A stretch of 53,408 nucleotides of DNA from Bacteroidota bacterium (GCA_023411265.1 JAEYOX010000082.1:1-53408), one strand, 5' to 3'. Positions 23,595 to 32,610 are shown, counted from the first letter of the stretch. The notes: generated from the sequence alone by a model not told the origin. Program-made: numbers and translations.

Positions 23595-25118
23595 TTATTT
23601 TCTTCTACTTAATCCTAACATACCCATGATGGCTTTGGCACCTTCCCTCATTAGGGTATTGGTAAATGTTCTTCCGGCTCTGCTTGTAAGAACCTGTTCC
23701 ACCATGCTCTGATCTTTTTTTACAGTTTTTACTTTCTTCTGATCTGAAGTATTTTGTACAGCCTGTTCCATTCTGGCAACCAACATTTCATAAGCACTGT
23801 CTTTATCAATGTCATCCTTATATTTTGCTACCAAAGCCGACTGTGCGGCCAATTCTGACACTTCAGTTTCAGAAAGAATATCCATTCGGGATTCCGGGGA
23901 AATTAAATAGGCATGAACCAATGGTGTAGGAATTCCTTTTTCGCTAAGTGCGGTAACAAACGCTTCCCCGATTCCAAGGTTCTGTATTAAATTTCCTGCA
24001 TTATAATATTCTGTTTCGGGATAATTTTCTACTGCTTTGTTTATTTCTTTTTTGTCTCTTGCAGTAAATCCACGAAGAGCGTGCTGAATTTTTAGCCCGA
24101 GCTGAGAAAGCACATTTTCCGGGACGTCGCCTGGAATCTGAGTGATAAAATAAATTCCGACACCTTTGGAGCGGATAAGTTTCACCATCATTTCAATTTG
24201 ACTCAGAAGGGTTTTGGAAGCTTCCTTAAAAATAAGATGAGCCTCGTCAATAAACAATACAAGCTTGGGTTTCCCGGAATCTCCTTCTTCGGGAAATTTC
24301 ATATATATTTCCGCAAACAATGCCAACATAAAAGTAGAAAAAAGTTGAGGCTGAGCCTGAATATTTCCTACTCTAAGAATATTGATGACGCCTTTTCCGT
24401 CCCTCTGACTCTTTAAATCATACACATCAAAACTCGGCTCACCGAAGAATCCGGTTCCGCCCTGCTGTTCCAACGATACAATAGACCGAAGAATAGCACC
24501 CAAAGAAGCAGTAGAGACAGATCCGTAATTTTGGACCATATCAGCTTTTCCTTTTGGGTTATCTGTCACGTATTGAAGAACTTTTTTCAGATCTTTCAAA
24601 TCAATTAACGGCAATCCCTTATCATCACAGTATTTAAACACAATAGACATAATTCCGGATTGAGTTTCATTAAGCTGAAGAACTTTCGAAAGCAAAACAG
24701 GTCCGAATTCAGTTACCGTAGATCTTAGTTTTACTCCTTCTTCTCCGGAAATGGTCATCAGTTCTACAGGAAAACCCTGAGCGCTCCAGTCCAGTTTTGT
24801 TTTATCGTATCGCTCCTCAATGATAGCATTACGCACACCAGGTTTTGCAATTCCTGAAAAATCTCCTTTAATGTCCAACACCAGCGAAGGAATTCCGGCA
24901 TGAGAAAGTTGTTCAGCGAAAACCTGTACCGTTTTAGTTTTCCCTGTTCCGGTGGCTCCTGCTATTAAACCGTGCCGGTTGATTGTTTTTAACGGAATCG
25001 TAATATTGACTTCCGGAACTACTTCACCATTCAACATGGCTTTTCCCAGAATGAGATACTCTCCTTTGGGTGTATACCGGGCGTTCAGCTCCTCAATGAA
25101 TGTTATTCTATCTCCCAT
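23595..25118 (-). CDS. HerA-like / DUF853 AAA ATPase
   Basis: A 507-residue ATPase of the HerA/FtsK-like superfamily often annotated DUF853. Walker A is GATGTGKT (54-61) in HGLIAGATGTGKTKTVQ, and Walker B is LVLFIDEAHL around residue 290. GVGIYFITQIPGDVPENVLSQLG is a typical sensor region. The C-terminal 70 residues are basic and end in MGMLGLSRRK. DNA translocation is the family expectation; the client is unknown. It is followed at 11 bases by the exonuclease gene, so a two-component DNA processing unit is plausible but not shown. Confidence 0.88.
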   Translation of the reverse strand: MGDRITFIEELNARYTPKGEYLILGKAMLNGEVVPEVNITIPLKTINRHGLIAGATGTGKTKTVQVFAEQLSHAGIPSLVLDIKGDFSGIAKPGVRNAIIEERYDKTKLDWSAQGFPVELMTISGEEGVKLRSTVTEFGPVLLSKVLQLNETQSGIMSIVFKYCDDKGLPLIDLKDLKKVLQYVTDNPKGKADMVQNYGSVSTASLGAILRSIVSLEQQGGTGFFGEPSFDVYDLKSQRDGKGVINILRVGNIQAQPQLFSTFMLALFAEIYMKFPEEGDSGKPKLVLFIDEAHLIFKEASKTLLSQIEMMVKLIRSKGVGIYFITQIPGDVPENVLSQLGLKIQHALRGFTARDKKEINKAVENYPETEYYNAGNLIQNLGIGEAFVTALSEKGIPTPLVHAYLISPESRMDILSETEVSELAAQSALVAKYKDDIDKDSAYEMLVARMEQAVQNTSDQKKVKTVKKDQSMVEQVLTSRAGRTFTNTLMREGAKAIMGMLGLSRRK

Positions 25119-25261
25119 AACTCACTTATAAAATGTTAAATTTAAAATTTTTTACCTAAAAGAGAATGATATTTTATATTTTTTCCGTTAAGTAAAGCAG
25201 AAGTGATATTTATCATCAGAATTTTGTGACTGCGGTCATAGCTCACACCCTATTTCAGAAG

Positions 25262-25269
25262 TACCTTTG
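25262..25269 (+). promoter_or_regulatory. -7 box (TACCTTTG) before the copper island
   Basis: TACCTTTG matches TAnnTTTG and ends 7 bases before the ATG at 25277. The mRNA would have at most a few leader bases. No TTG at -33. The box lies in the 158-base gap divergent from the HerA-like gene. Confidence 0.42.
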
Positions 25270-25276
25270 TTGAATA

Positions 25277-25639
25277 ATGAGAATAGTTCTGTGTACTATA
25301 TTATCTGTAATTGTATTTGTGGTGAGTTTCCAGAACTCTCTTGTATTGCTGGATTATAAAATCCACAAGGAATTCTACGAAGTTCATTGTATCAATCAGA
25401 TGGTGCCGGAAATGCAGTGTCACGGAAAATGTCAGGCAAAGAAACAATCCGAAAAAAACGGAACTCCTGTGAGTGTCATAAAAACCGGAAGTTTTGAATT
25501 TCATTTTCTGCCTGCTGTGCAGCTATTTGTTCCGTATTCGCAAGACCAACCTGAATTTGCTCGCAGACTCTTTTATTCTGTTCAGTATGCTGTCCTGAAA
25601 GGTTATTCCCAAAAAACTCCACGCCCTCCTAGAATTTAG
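25277..25639 (+). CDS. Small Cys-rich membrane/periplasmic protein of the copper island
   Basis: A 120-residue protein with an N-terminal hydrophobic segment (4-24), then a cluster with Cys38, Cys48, His49 and Cys52 (CHGKC). Such small proteins with a CHGKC-type motif occur upstream of heavy-metal TonB receptors in Bacteroidota, as far as I recall. Metal binding by the Cys/His cluster is inferred. The motif order and the following Met-rich lipoprotein and OprC-like receptor support a role in copper handling. The C-terminal part is not recognised. Confidence 0.7.
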   Translation: MRIVLCTILSVIVFVVSFQNSLVLLDYKIHKEFYEVHCINQMVPEMQCHGKCQAKKQSEKNGTPVSVIKTGSFEFHFLPAVQLFVPYSQDQPEFARRLFYSVQYAVLKGYSQKTPRPPRI

Positions 25640-25746
25640 ACTTTAAGAAATCTGCTTGTTTTAAACTAATTTAAGCAGCAATTATTTAAAATTTTAAAGA
25701 AAACTGTTCTTTAGAATCCATTGTCTATTAATCTAAATCCAACACA

Positions 25747-26601
25747 ATGAAATTCACAATAAAATCAATTGTAGCCGTTTTGATGATGGCGCTCTTTCTC
25801 ATATCCTGTCGTAATGACAATGCTGATATCGATGAAACATCAAATCCCGTGACCAACCTTAAAAAAATAAAAGATATAGTTAATGATGACCATATTATAG
25901 AACTATATTCAGTTAGTGGAACTACAGCGCTGGGATACAACGAACTGAGCATCAGAATTAAAAACAAATCGACCAATCAGTACGAAAAAAATGCAACCAT
26001 CACCTGGACTCCCATGATGCACATGACAAGCATGACTCATTCCTGCCCAAAATCTCCCATTACAAAAAATTCTACTGACGATACTTTGTACAGCGGATTT
26101 ATCGTATTTCAGATGCCACAAAATGCGTCAGAATTTTGGGATTTAAAAATTGATTACACCATCAACGGTACTGATTATACAACAAATTCGGTGATCGATG
26201 TTCCTGCTTCCGACAAGAAAAAAGTCTTTTCTTTTTTAGGATCTGATAACAAAAAATATGTGGTAGCCTATATCGATCCCAAGAATCCGAAAGTTGCCTT
26301 GAATGATATGACGGCCGGAATTTGGATGATGCAGGACATGATGACTTTCCCAGTGGCCAACGGTTATACTTTGAAAATAGATCCGAGAATGCCGGGAATG
26401 GGAAATCATTCTTCGCCCAATAATGTGAACCTGACACAGGTTTCTGCCGGTAATTTGTATACAGGAAAACTTTCTTTAACCATGACCGGTTATTGGAAAA
26501 TAAATCTTCAACTTGAGGACGCTTCTGGAAATATTGTCGGAGGAAACAACGTTACGGATACCCTACCTTCTAGTACTCTTTTCTTTGAAGTAGATTTCTA
26601 A
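25747..26601 (+). CDS. Met/His-rich lipoprotein, probably copper-binding (YtkA-like)
   Basis: A 284-residue lipoprotein (signal ending LFLISC, Cys21). Two Met/His clusters stand out: TPMMHMTSMTHSCP (88-101) and, about 120 residues later, DPRMPGMGNHSSP with MMQDMMTF before it. These resemble metal ligands seen in YtkA-like and CopC-like periplasmic proteins. Both clusters sit in beta-rich regions. It lies between the small Cys-rich protein and the copper receptor. A copper chaperone or ligand-capturing subunit for the receptor is the best guess; no experimental homologue is known to me. Confidence 0.72.
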   Translation: MKFTIKSIVAVLMMALFLISCRNDNADIDETSNPVTNLKKIKDIVNDDHIIELYSVSGTTALGYNELSIRIKNKSTNQYEKNATITWTPMMHMTSMTHSCPKSPITKNSTDDTLYSGFIVFQMPQNASEFWDLKIDYTINGTDYTTNSVIDVPASDKKKVFSFLGSDNKKYVVAYIDPKNPKVALNDMTAGIWMMQDMMTFPVANGYTLKIDPRMPGMGNHSSPNNVNLTQVSAGNLYTGKLSLTMTGYWKINLQLEDASGNIVGGNNVTDTLPSSTLFFEVDF

Positions 26602-26663
26602 AATTTTCAAAACTGAAAGCAAAGTCTTAGCGTTTGAGAAGGCTTTGCTTTAAAAAATTTAAA

Positions 26664-28652
26664 ATGAAAAAGATATGGATTGTTCTGTTCAGCACTGTTG
26701 CTGTTCAGAGTATTTTCGCACAATCGCGGAAAGACAGTTTGAAGACCGCAGAAATTAAGGAAGTTATTGTCATAGGAACGGATAACATTTCGAATAAACA
26801 GGAAAAACCTTTGGGCTCCATTGAAGAATATCTTCAAAAATCCCCGTCCATCAACATGATTCGGAGAGGTGCCTACGCCTGGGAAACTGTGATTAACAAC
26901 ATGCAGACGGAAAGAGCATTGATCACTATAGATGGAATGAGAATTTTCGGAGCCTGTACGGATAAAATGGACCCTGTCACTTCTTACGTGGAAGTTTCTA
27001 ACTTATCTGAGGCCGAAATTATTTCCGGACAGCAGGGTTCATGCCATGGAAGCACCATTGGCGGTGCTGTAGACCTGAAAAGGCAGAAAGGAAATTTTGG
27101 GGAAAACCAATGGGATTTCAATGTCAGTTCGGGATTTGAAAGTGTTAATCAACAAAAAATATTCGGAGCAGGTGCCCGTTATCAACATCGGAAATTCTAT
27201 GTGAAAGCGGATCTGATGAGCCGGGATGCTGAAAATTACAAGGCAGGAAACAGCAAGGAGATTCTGTATTCCCAATTCAGCAAAATCAACGCTTCGGGTA
27301 ATTTTGGCATTAAGCTAACTGAAAATCAATCGGTTGAAGGCTCAATTATATATGATAAAGCTGTAGATGTTGGCTATCCTGCTCTTCCGATGGATGTATC
27401 ACTGGCGGAAGCACTCATCACTTCTTTGAATTTTAATATGATTCCCAAAAGTGAAATTTTCCAAAACTGGGACATCAAAGTATATTACAATACCATTACC
27501 CACCGAATGGATGATACTTCCCGGCCGAACGTTCCTATACATATGGATATGCCGGGTTGGAGCAAAACGTATGGCTATTATTCCCAACTAAAAGCAGAAA
27601 TAAAGAACCATCAGTTGCTGATGAATTTGAATGGTTTTTACAATCAATCGGTTGCAGAAATGACGATGTATCCGAATAATACGGAAGGAAGTCTAATGTT
27701 TATGTACACCTGGCCTGATGTACGAACCGCCTATCAGGGGATTTTTATAGAAGATCAACTAACGCTGAATCCGAATGTTCTTTTCAAAATCACCGGGTCT
27801 TTGGGACTTCATTCCAACAAGATAGCCAGCGAATTTGGTCTGAACAGTCTTAGAATTTTCTATCCTCATATGGATGAGGAGAAAAGCGGTCTGCTGAAAA
27901 GCATTTCGGCCAATTTCGAATACAAAGGAAATGAATTAAATTATGGTTTCGGTGGAGGCTTTGGCGATAGAGCACCGTCTGTTTCTGAAGGATATGGCTT
28001 TTATTTATTCAATAGCGCAGAACAGTATGACTACATAGGAAATCCTGATCTGAAAAACGAAAGTTCAGCAGAGGCAAACGCCTTTGTTACGTGGAAAAAG
28101 AACAATTTTTATGTGAAAATCTCCGGTTCTTATTTTCATATTTCAGATTATATTGTTGGAGAAATTATTCCGGATCTGGTTCCGATGACCATTGGAGGAA
28201 AAGGTGTGAAACGGTATACTGCCCTGAAATCTGCCACCATTTTCAATTCTGCACTGGAAACTGAACTTCGATTTCTGAATCATTTTAAATGGAAAGCACA
28301 GCTCACCTACAGTCTCGGTCGCGATTTTGAAAATCACCCGCTTCCCTACATCAGTCCGTTCAGCCTGTTGTCATCAGCCCGATTTGAAAAAGGTCGCTTT
28401 TCCACGGAAGCTTCCGTGTTAGCCAATTCCCGACAAACGAATTTCAGCTCAGCTTATGGCGAAACCGAAACGCCGGCTTTTGCAGTGGTACAACTTTCCG
28501 CTGGTTACAGATTTCTGTTCGGAAAAAATAAAATTCATACTAAAATAGGAGTCGAAAACCTTTTGGACACACAGTATAATACCTATTCTGATTGGAATAC
28601 AATACCAAGGCCGGGAAGAAATATTTATGTGAATATTCATTATCAGTTTTAA
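26664..28652 (+). CDS. TonB-dependent copper receptor (OprC/NosA-like)
   Basis: A 662-residue outer-membrane barrel with a signal peptide (1-20, ending SIFAQ). The plug domain has the sequence IDGMRIFGACTDKMDPVTSY, in which Cys98 and Met102 form the CxxxM motif of OprC/NosA copper receptors. A HMDM segment in a later barrel loop could supply the His and Met that complete the site. The barrel ends RNIYVNIHYQF with the usual aromatic C-terminus. ATG 26664 is chosen over a TTG ten codons upstream because it starts the signal peptide. It ends the copper island. Confidence 0.88.
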   Translation: MKKIWIVLFSTVAVQSIFAQSRKDSLKTAEIKEVIVIGTDNISNKQEKPLGSIEEYLQKSPSINMIRRGAYAWETVINNMQTERALITIDGMRIFGACTDKMDPVTSYVEVSNLSEAEIISGQQGSCHGSTIGGAVDLKRQKGNFGENQWDFNVSSGFESVNQQKIFGAGARYQHRKFYVKADLMSRDAENYKAGNSKEILYSQFSKINASGNFGIKLTENQSVEGSIIYDKAVDVGYPALPMDVSLAEALITSLNFNMIPKSEIFQNWDIKVYYNTITHRMDDTSRPNVPIHMDMPGWSKTYGYYSQLKAEIKNHQLLMNLNGFYNQSVAEMTMYPNNTEGSLMFMYTWPDVRTAYQGIFIEDQLTLNPNVLFKITGSLGLHSNKIASEFGLNSLRIFYPHMDEEKSGLLKSISANFEYKGNELNYGFGGGFGDRAPSVSEGYGFYLFNSAEQYDYIGNPDLKNESSAEANAFVTWKKNNFYVKISGSYFHISDYIVGEIIPDLVPMTIGGKGVKRYTALKSATIFNSALETELRFLNHFKWKAQLTYSLGRDFENHPLPYISPFSLLSSARFEKGRFSTEASVLANSRQTNFSSAYGETETPAFAVVQLSAGYRFLFGKNKIHTKIGVENLLDTQYNTYSDWNTIPRPGRNIYVNIHYQF

Positions 28653-28737
28653 AGTTGAAAAGAATGATATCTGAGTTTGTAAAAAGCTTTATCAATCATT
28701 TTTTTTATTAAATTTATTCCATGTTTAAATTAAACTT

Positions 28738-29181
28738 ATGAAAAGAGCTGAACTGCTTCAAAGAATTATTGAAGAACAAAATAAAGTGATCCAAAACCTA
28801 AAGGAATCCGTTGAAAGATACAAATCAGCATCCGATTTGGATGAAGATGACACCGCAGACCCGGATGATTACGCCCGCCAGACACAGGCAAAGGACATGC
28901 AGTTACGGTATGAGAAAATGCTGATAAAGGAAAAAAATGACCTGACTTTTGTCCTTTCTGAAAAAGATACTTCCCATACAGAAATCGAACCGGGTTCCAT
29001 AGTAGAAACAGAAAACCATTATTTCTTCATTGGTGTGGCACTTCCGGCCTTTAAAGTGGAGGACAAAGAAGTGTTCTGTGTTTCACCCGAAGCTCCCATT
29101 TTCGGGAAATTGCGCGGCAAAAAAATTGGTGATCTTATAGAAATGGGGAATAATAATTTCAAGATTACGGCTGTTTTCTGA
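28738..29181 (+). CDS. GreA/GreB C-terminal-like domain protein
   Basis: A 147-residue protein. Residues 1-85 are a charged coiled coil (MKRAELLQRIIEEQNKV...). Residues 87-147 match the Gre factor C-terminal domain: EPGSIVETENHYFFIGVA, then SPEAPIFGKLRGKKIGDLIE. Gre factors rescue arrested RNA polymerase with acidic residues at the tip of a coiled coil; acidic residues here are clustered (DEDDTADPDD, 35-44) but not at the known DxxE position. Related short proteins are found in Flavobacteriia, but whether this one binds RNA polymerase is unknown. Confidence 0.7.
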   Translation: MKRAELLQRIIEEQNKVIQNLKESVERYKSASDLDEDDTADPDDYARQTQAKDMQLRYEKMLIKEKNDLTFVLSEKDTSHTEIEPGSIVETENHYFFIGVALPAFKVEDKEVFCVSPEAPIFGKLRGKKIGDLIEMGNNNFKITAVF

Positions 29182-29220
29182 CAGTATGGCAAGCATTTCA
29201 CTTAATTAAAATGATACCGT

Positions 29221-29228
29221 TACCTTTG
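29221..29228 (+). promoter_or_regulatory. -7 box (TACCTTTG) 5 bases before tauE
   Basis: TACCTTTG fits TAnnTTTG and ends 5 bases before the tauE ATG at 29234. If used, transcription would begin at or within a base or two of the start codon, a leaderless mRNA. No -33 TTG seen. Confidence 0.42.
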
Positions 29229-29233
29229 CAGGA

Positions 29234-30034
29234 ATGAATATAGCAGGATATTTTTTCGCCATCGTCATAGGACTCGTAATGGGGCTTATTGGCGGTGGTG
29301 GAAGTATATTGAGCGTGCCTGTTTTTGCTTATTTATTTAATATTGACGCGCTGACCGCTACTACTCTATCCTTATTCGTGGTGGGAGTTACCAGTACGGT
29401 AGGTTCGGTGGGATACATCCGGCAGAGGCATGTATGTTTCAGAACAGCATTACTTTTCGGGCTTCCTTCTATAGCAGGAATTTTATTTTCCCGAAGATTG
29501 GTTTTACCTCATTTGCCTGCATATATCATAAACCGATGGGGAATTACTATTACCCAAGAAATGTTCATACTGATTCTCTTTGCTATTTTAATGCTCATTT
29601 CCGCTTTTAAAATGATCAAAAAAATTGACCGGCAAGGACTGCGAAAATCGGAAGATATCAATTACACACTCCTCATCTCGCAAGGACTTTTGGTGGGAAT
29701 TGTTACAGGTTTTATAGGAGCCGGAGGCGGATTCCTTATAGTTCCCGCATTGGTAATGCTGCTCGGAATTCCGATGAAGCAGGCGGTAGGCACTTCCCTG
29801 TTAATTATTGCCATCAATTCAAGTGTCGGCTTCATTTCTTCGCTGGACAGAACTATAATCGACTGGCCGTTTTTGCTGTTTTTCTCCGGGCTGTCCGTCT
29901 TTGGGATTCTAATCGGAGTCAAAGTAGCCAAAAGGATCGCAGGTCCGAAACTTCGCCCCATGTTTGGCTGGCTGGTTTTGGCTATGGGAATCTGGATGAT
30001 TATCAATGAATTATTAATTAAACAAATATCTTAA
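29234..30034 (+). CDS. TauE/SafE family anion exporter
   Basis: A 266-residue membrane protein with about eight hydrophobic segments and two copies of the TauE motif: GLIGGGGSILSVPVFAY near the N-terminus and GFIGAGGGFLIVPALVML in the second half. Members export sulfite, sulfonates or other sulfur anions. Two rhodanese/persulfide genes follow, with gaps of 4 to 70 bases, so a sulfur-anion role is likely here. It contrasts with the half-size TauE at 14025-14402. Confidence 0.92.
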   Translation: MNIAGYFFAIVIGLVMGLIGGGGSILSVPVFAYLFNIDALTATTLSLFVVGVTSTVGSVGYIRQRHVCFRTALLFGLPSIAGILFSRRLVLPHLPAYIINRWGITITQEMFILILFAILMLISAFKMIKKIDRQGLRKSEDINYTLLISQGLLVGIVTGFIGAGGGFLIVPALVMLLGIPMKQAVGTSLLIIAINSSVGFISSLDRTIIDWPFLLFFSGLSVFGILIGVKVAKRIAGPKLRPMFGWLVLAMGIWMIINELLIKQIS

Positions 30035-30038
30035 TCAA

Positions 30039-30416
30039 ATGAAAAAAATATTTTTTTTTGCTGCTCTTGCAGTCCTAACTTTAGGAAGCTGTACAAAGGA
30101 AGAAAACAAAGAAGCACAACAGGAAACAACCATTCAGGAAACTCAGGAAAGCAATGTTCAGGATACTAAAACCCTAAAAAGCAGTGACGGCGAAACTGTA
30201 AAAGTAACCTACTTCGCAGAAGGCGGAATGGTGGCCGTCAAATTGCAGAAAGAAGGTCAATCAGAAGTAAAACTTACTGCAAAAACAGTTAATGCCCAAG
30301 GAAATCCAATTTTTTCTAACGAAGAAATGATGTGGGAAATGAACAGCAGCGGAACTGGAGGCAAACTCACAGATAAAGACGGAAACAGCACTTCCTTTTC
30401 CGAAGATTTGGAATAA
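30039..30416 (+). CDS. Small lipoprotein, function unknown
   Basis: A 125-residue lipoprotein (signal ending LTLGSC, Cys18). The first 40 residues after it are rich in Glu and Gln, then a beta-rich C-terminal part follows (KSSDGETVKVTYFAEGG and later MWEMNSSGTGGKLTDKDGN). It recalls MliC-type lysozyme inhibitor lipoproteins, but the two conserved Cys of that family are absent, so that is weak. It starts 4 bases after tauE and is probably co-transcribed. Confidence 0.62.
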   Translation: MKKIFFFAALAVLTLGSCTKEENKEAQQETTIQETQESNVQDTKTLKSSDGETVKVTYFAEGGMVAVKLQKEGQSEVKLTAKTVNAQGNPIFSNEEMMWEMNSSGTGGKLTDKDGNSTSFSEDLE

Positions 30417-30486
30417 AGTGACTTAAATCATTTTGGTTTTGGGCTATTAGCCTGAAATTTGTTATCCACTAAAAAAAAATTTAAAG

Positions 30487-31887
30487 ATGAAAATTGAGCA
30501 GATTTATACAGGTTGCTTAGCTCAGGGAGCCTATTATATTGTTTCTGGAAATGAAGCAGTCATTATTGATCCCCTTCGGGAAGTGCAGCCTTATTTAGAC
30601 CGTCTGGCAAAAGATAATGTAAAACTCAAATATATTTTTGAAACACATTTTCATGCCGATTTTGTTTCCGGACATCTCGATCTGAGCAAAAAAACCGGCG
30701 CACCCATTATTTACGGGCCTACTGCTCAACCGGATTTCGAAGCCATTATTGCTGAAGATAACCAGATTTTTAAAATTGGGAATATTAAAATAAAAGTCCT
30801 GCACACTCCCGGCCATACGCTGGAAAGTTCTACCTATCTATTAATTGATGAGGAAGGAAAGGAAAAGGCGATTTTTTCCGGCGATACTTTATTTTTAGGC
30901 GATGTCGGAAGGCCGGATCTTGCCCAGCAGAAAGGCAGCAGTACGCAGGAAGAACTCGCAGGAATGTTATATGACAGTCTTCAAAATAAAATAATGCCGC
31001 TGTCTGATGACGTGACGGTGTATCCTGCTCACGGTGCCGGTTCGGCGTGTGGCAAGAATATGCAAAAGGAAACTGTAGACACCCTCGGCAATCAAAAAAA
31101 AACGAATTACGCGCTTAATCAACCGGACAAGAAGAGCTTCATCAATGCGGTTCTTGATGGCTTAACTGCACCTCCAAAATATTTTGGAATGAATGTTATG
31201 TTGAATAAAAGCGGATATGATAGTTTTGAAACGGTGATGAATAAAGGTTTAAATCCATTAAATCCCGCTGATTTTGAAGCAGCCGCAGAGGAAACAGGCG
31301 CACTCTTGCTGGACACCAGAAGTGCTGCAGAATTTCATCGGGGATTTATTCCCAACGCCGTTAACATAGGACTGAAAGGCGACTTCGCACCGTGGGTTGG
31401 CAGTATGGTAGTTGATGTAAAGCAACCCTTGCTTTTAATTACTGAACCGGGAAAAGAAGAAGAAACCATTACCAGGCTTTCACGGGTTGGGTTTGATAAT
31501 GTGGTGGGGTTTCTGGATGGCGGTTTTGAAAGCTGGAGGAAATTAGGAAAAGAAATTGATGAAATTAAAAGAATTTCACCCGAAGAATTTGCAGATCAGT
31601 TCAGTGATGACATAAAAATTATTGACGTAAGAAAAGAATCAGAATTTGAAAAAGGACATTTGGGAAATGCTGAAAACAAACCATTAGATTATATTTCCGA
31701 ATGGGCCGGCACCATTCCGACTCATGAACATTTTTATCTCCACTGTGCTGGCGGGTATCGAAGTATGATTGCAGCCAGCATATTGAACTCCAAAGGAATA
31801 CGAAATTTCACAGAGATTGGCGGAGGGTATAACGGAATTATCAAAACTGGGAAGATTCCTTTGGGAAAAATCGCTGATAATAAATAA
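30487..31887 (+). CDS. Persulfide dioxygenase-rhodanese fusion (MBL fold)
   Basis: A 466-residue protein of three domains. The metallo-beta-lactamase domain (1-215) has THFHADFVSGH (His54, His56, Asp58, His63), LHTPGHT, FSGDTLFLGDVGRPD and YPAHG, as in persulfide dioxygenases that oxidise glutathione persulfide to sulfite. Two rhodanese domains follow. The first (about 260-350) has DTRSAAEF but no Cys at the active loop (LLITEPG). The second (about 365-460) has the active Cys in LHCAGGYRSM. So the fusion can oxidise a persulfide and transfer sulfur with one active rhodanese. It is the core of the sulfur island. Confidence 0.92.
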   Translation: MKIEQIYTGCLAQGAYYIVSGNEAVIIDPLREVQPYLDRLAKDNVKLKYIFETHFHADFVSGHLDLSKKTGAPIIYGPTAQPDFEAIIAEDNQIFKIGNIKIKVLHTPGHTLESSTYLLIDEEGKEKAIFSGDTLFLGDVGRPDLAQQKGSSTQEELAGMLYDSLQNKIMPLSDDVTVYPAHGAGSACGKNMQKETVDTLGNQKKTNYALNQPDKKSFINAVLDGLTAPPKYFGMNVMLNKSGYDSFETVMNKGLNPLNPADFEAAAEETGALLLDTRSAAEFHRGFIPNAVNIGLKGDFAPWVGSMVVDVKQPLLLITEPGKEEETITRLSRVGFDNVVGFLDGGFESWRKLGKEIDEIKRISPEEFADQFSDDIKIIDVRKESEFEKGHLGNAENKPLDYISEWAGTIPTHEHFYLHCAGGYRSMIAASILNSKGIRNFTEIGGGYNGIIKTGKIPLGKIADNK

Positions 31888-31892
31888 CTTCA

Positions 31893-32252
31893 ATGAAAAC
31901 GATTTCCGCTTTTGCATTACTTGTATTATTGGTTTCATGCGTCACTCCTACTGTCGCTTTCGATAACCGGCATGGCCTGGTAGAAACAGTACAACATTCT
32001 GAAACGCTTTTAGTGGACGTACGAACTCCTGAAGATTTCCTGAATAATCCGGTTCCGAACGCTGTTAATATTCCTTTGGCAGATATTGAAAATAATTTGG
32101 AAACATTCAGAAACAGCAAAACCACAGTCGTATTTTGTAATACAGGATATCAAGCCGGAAAAGCAATGAAAATTCTTAAAGAAAATAAAATCAGCAACGC
32201 GAGGAACGGGAAAACATGGAAAAATATAAATGCGATACTTCACTTAAAATAA
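31893..32252 (+). CDS. Single-domain rhodanese lipoprotein
   Basis: A 119-residue rhodanese with a lipoprotein-type signal (LVLLVSC, Cys16). The fold is marked by VDVRTPEDFLNNP, and the active Cys is in VVFCNTGYQAGKAM. The export signal would place sulfur transfer at the cell envelope. It begins 5 bases after the persulfide dioxygenase gene. Substrate unknown; persulfide or thiosulfate handling is the likely context. Confidence 0.86.
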   Translation: MKTISAFALLVLLVSCVTPTVAFDNRHGLVETVQHSETLLVDVRTPEDFLNNPVPNAVNIPLADIENNLETFRNSKTTVVFCNTGYQAGKAMKILKENKISNARNGKTWKNINAILHLK

Positions 32253-32259
32253 AACACCC

Positions 32260-32583
32260 ATGAACATACTGAAATATACAGATTTCTTCAAAGACAGGCC
32301 ATCGGTTTTTCAGATAAAAAAAACAGCGTGTCAGCAGCAGCTGGTTATTGCACTCGGCCAGGGCGTAGCGATTGAAAAACAAAGCATTTCCGAACCTGCT
32401 ACGCTCATCATCCTGAGAGGCGAAGTTAAATTCTCCTCTCAGGCCCTTGATTTATTTTTGAATGAACTCGATTTTTTTGAAATCCCTATTGATATTGAAC
32501 ACCAAATCACCGGGACAGGAAAGGAAAATTTGTTTCTCATTATTAAAGAAATGAATAATGAACCTGATAATGATCTGCTCTAA
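32260..32583 (+). CDS. Small cupin-like protein
   Basis: A 107-residue protein with a single cupin-type beta-barrel pattern: ALGQGVAIEKQSISEPATLIILRGEVKF then a second motif with EIPIDIEHQI. The typical His metal ligands of the first cupin motif are missing, so it is probably not an enzyme. It is 7 bases after the rhodanese and completes the sulfur island. Related small cupins occur in Bacteroidota, but I know no function for them. Confidence 0.7.
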   Translation: MNILKYTDFFKDRPSVFQIKKTACQQQLVIALGQGVAIEKQSISEPATLIILRGEVKFSSQALDLFLNELDFFEIPIDIEHQITGTGKENLFLIIKEMNNEPDNDLL

Positions 32584-32610
32584 AATACCAATTTTTCCCT
32601 ATCCTTTAAA

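Noticed and set aside
28661..28706. AATGAT/ATCATT hairpin with T-run after the copper receptor
   Set aside because: Six AT-rich pairs with a very long loop; too weak to call a terminator.
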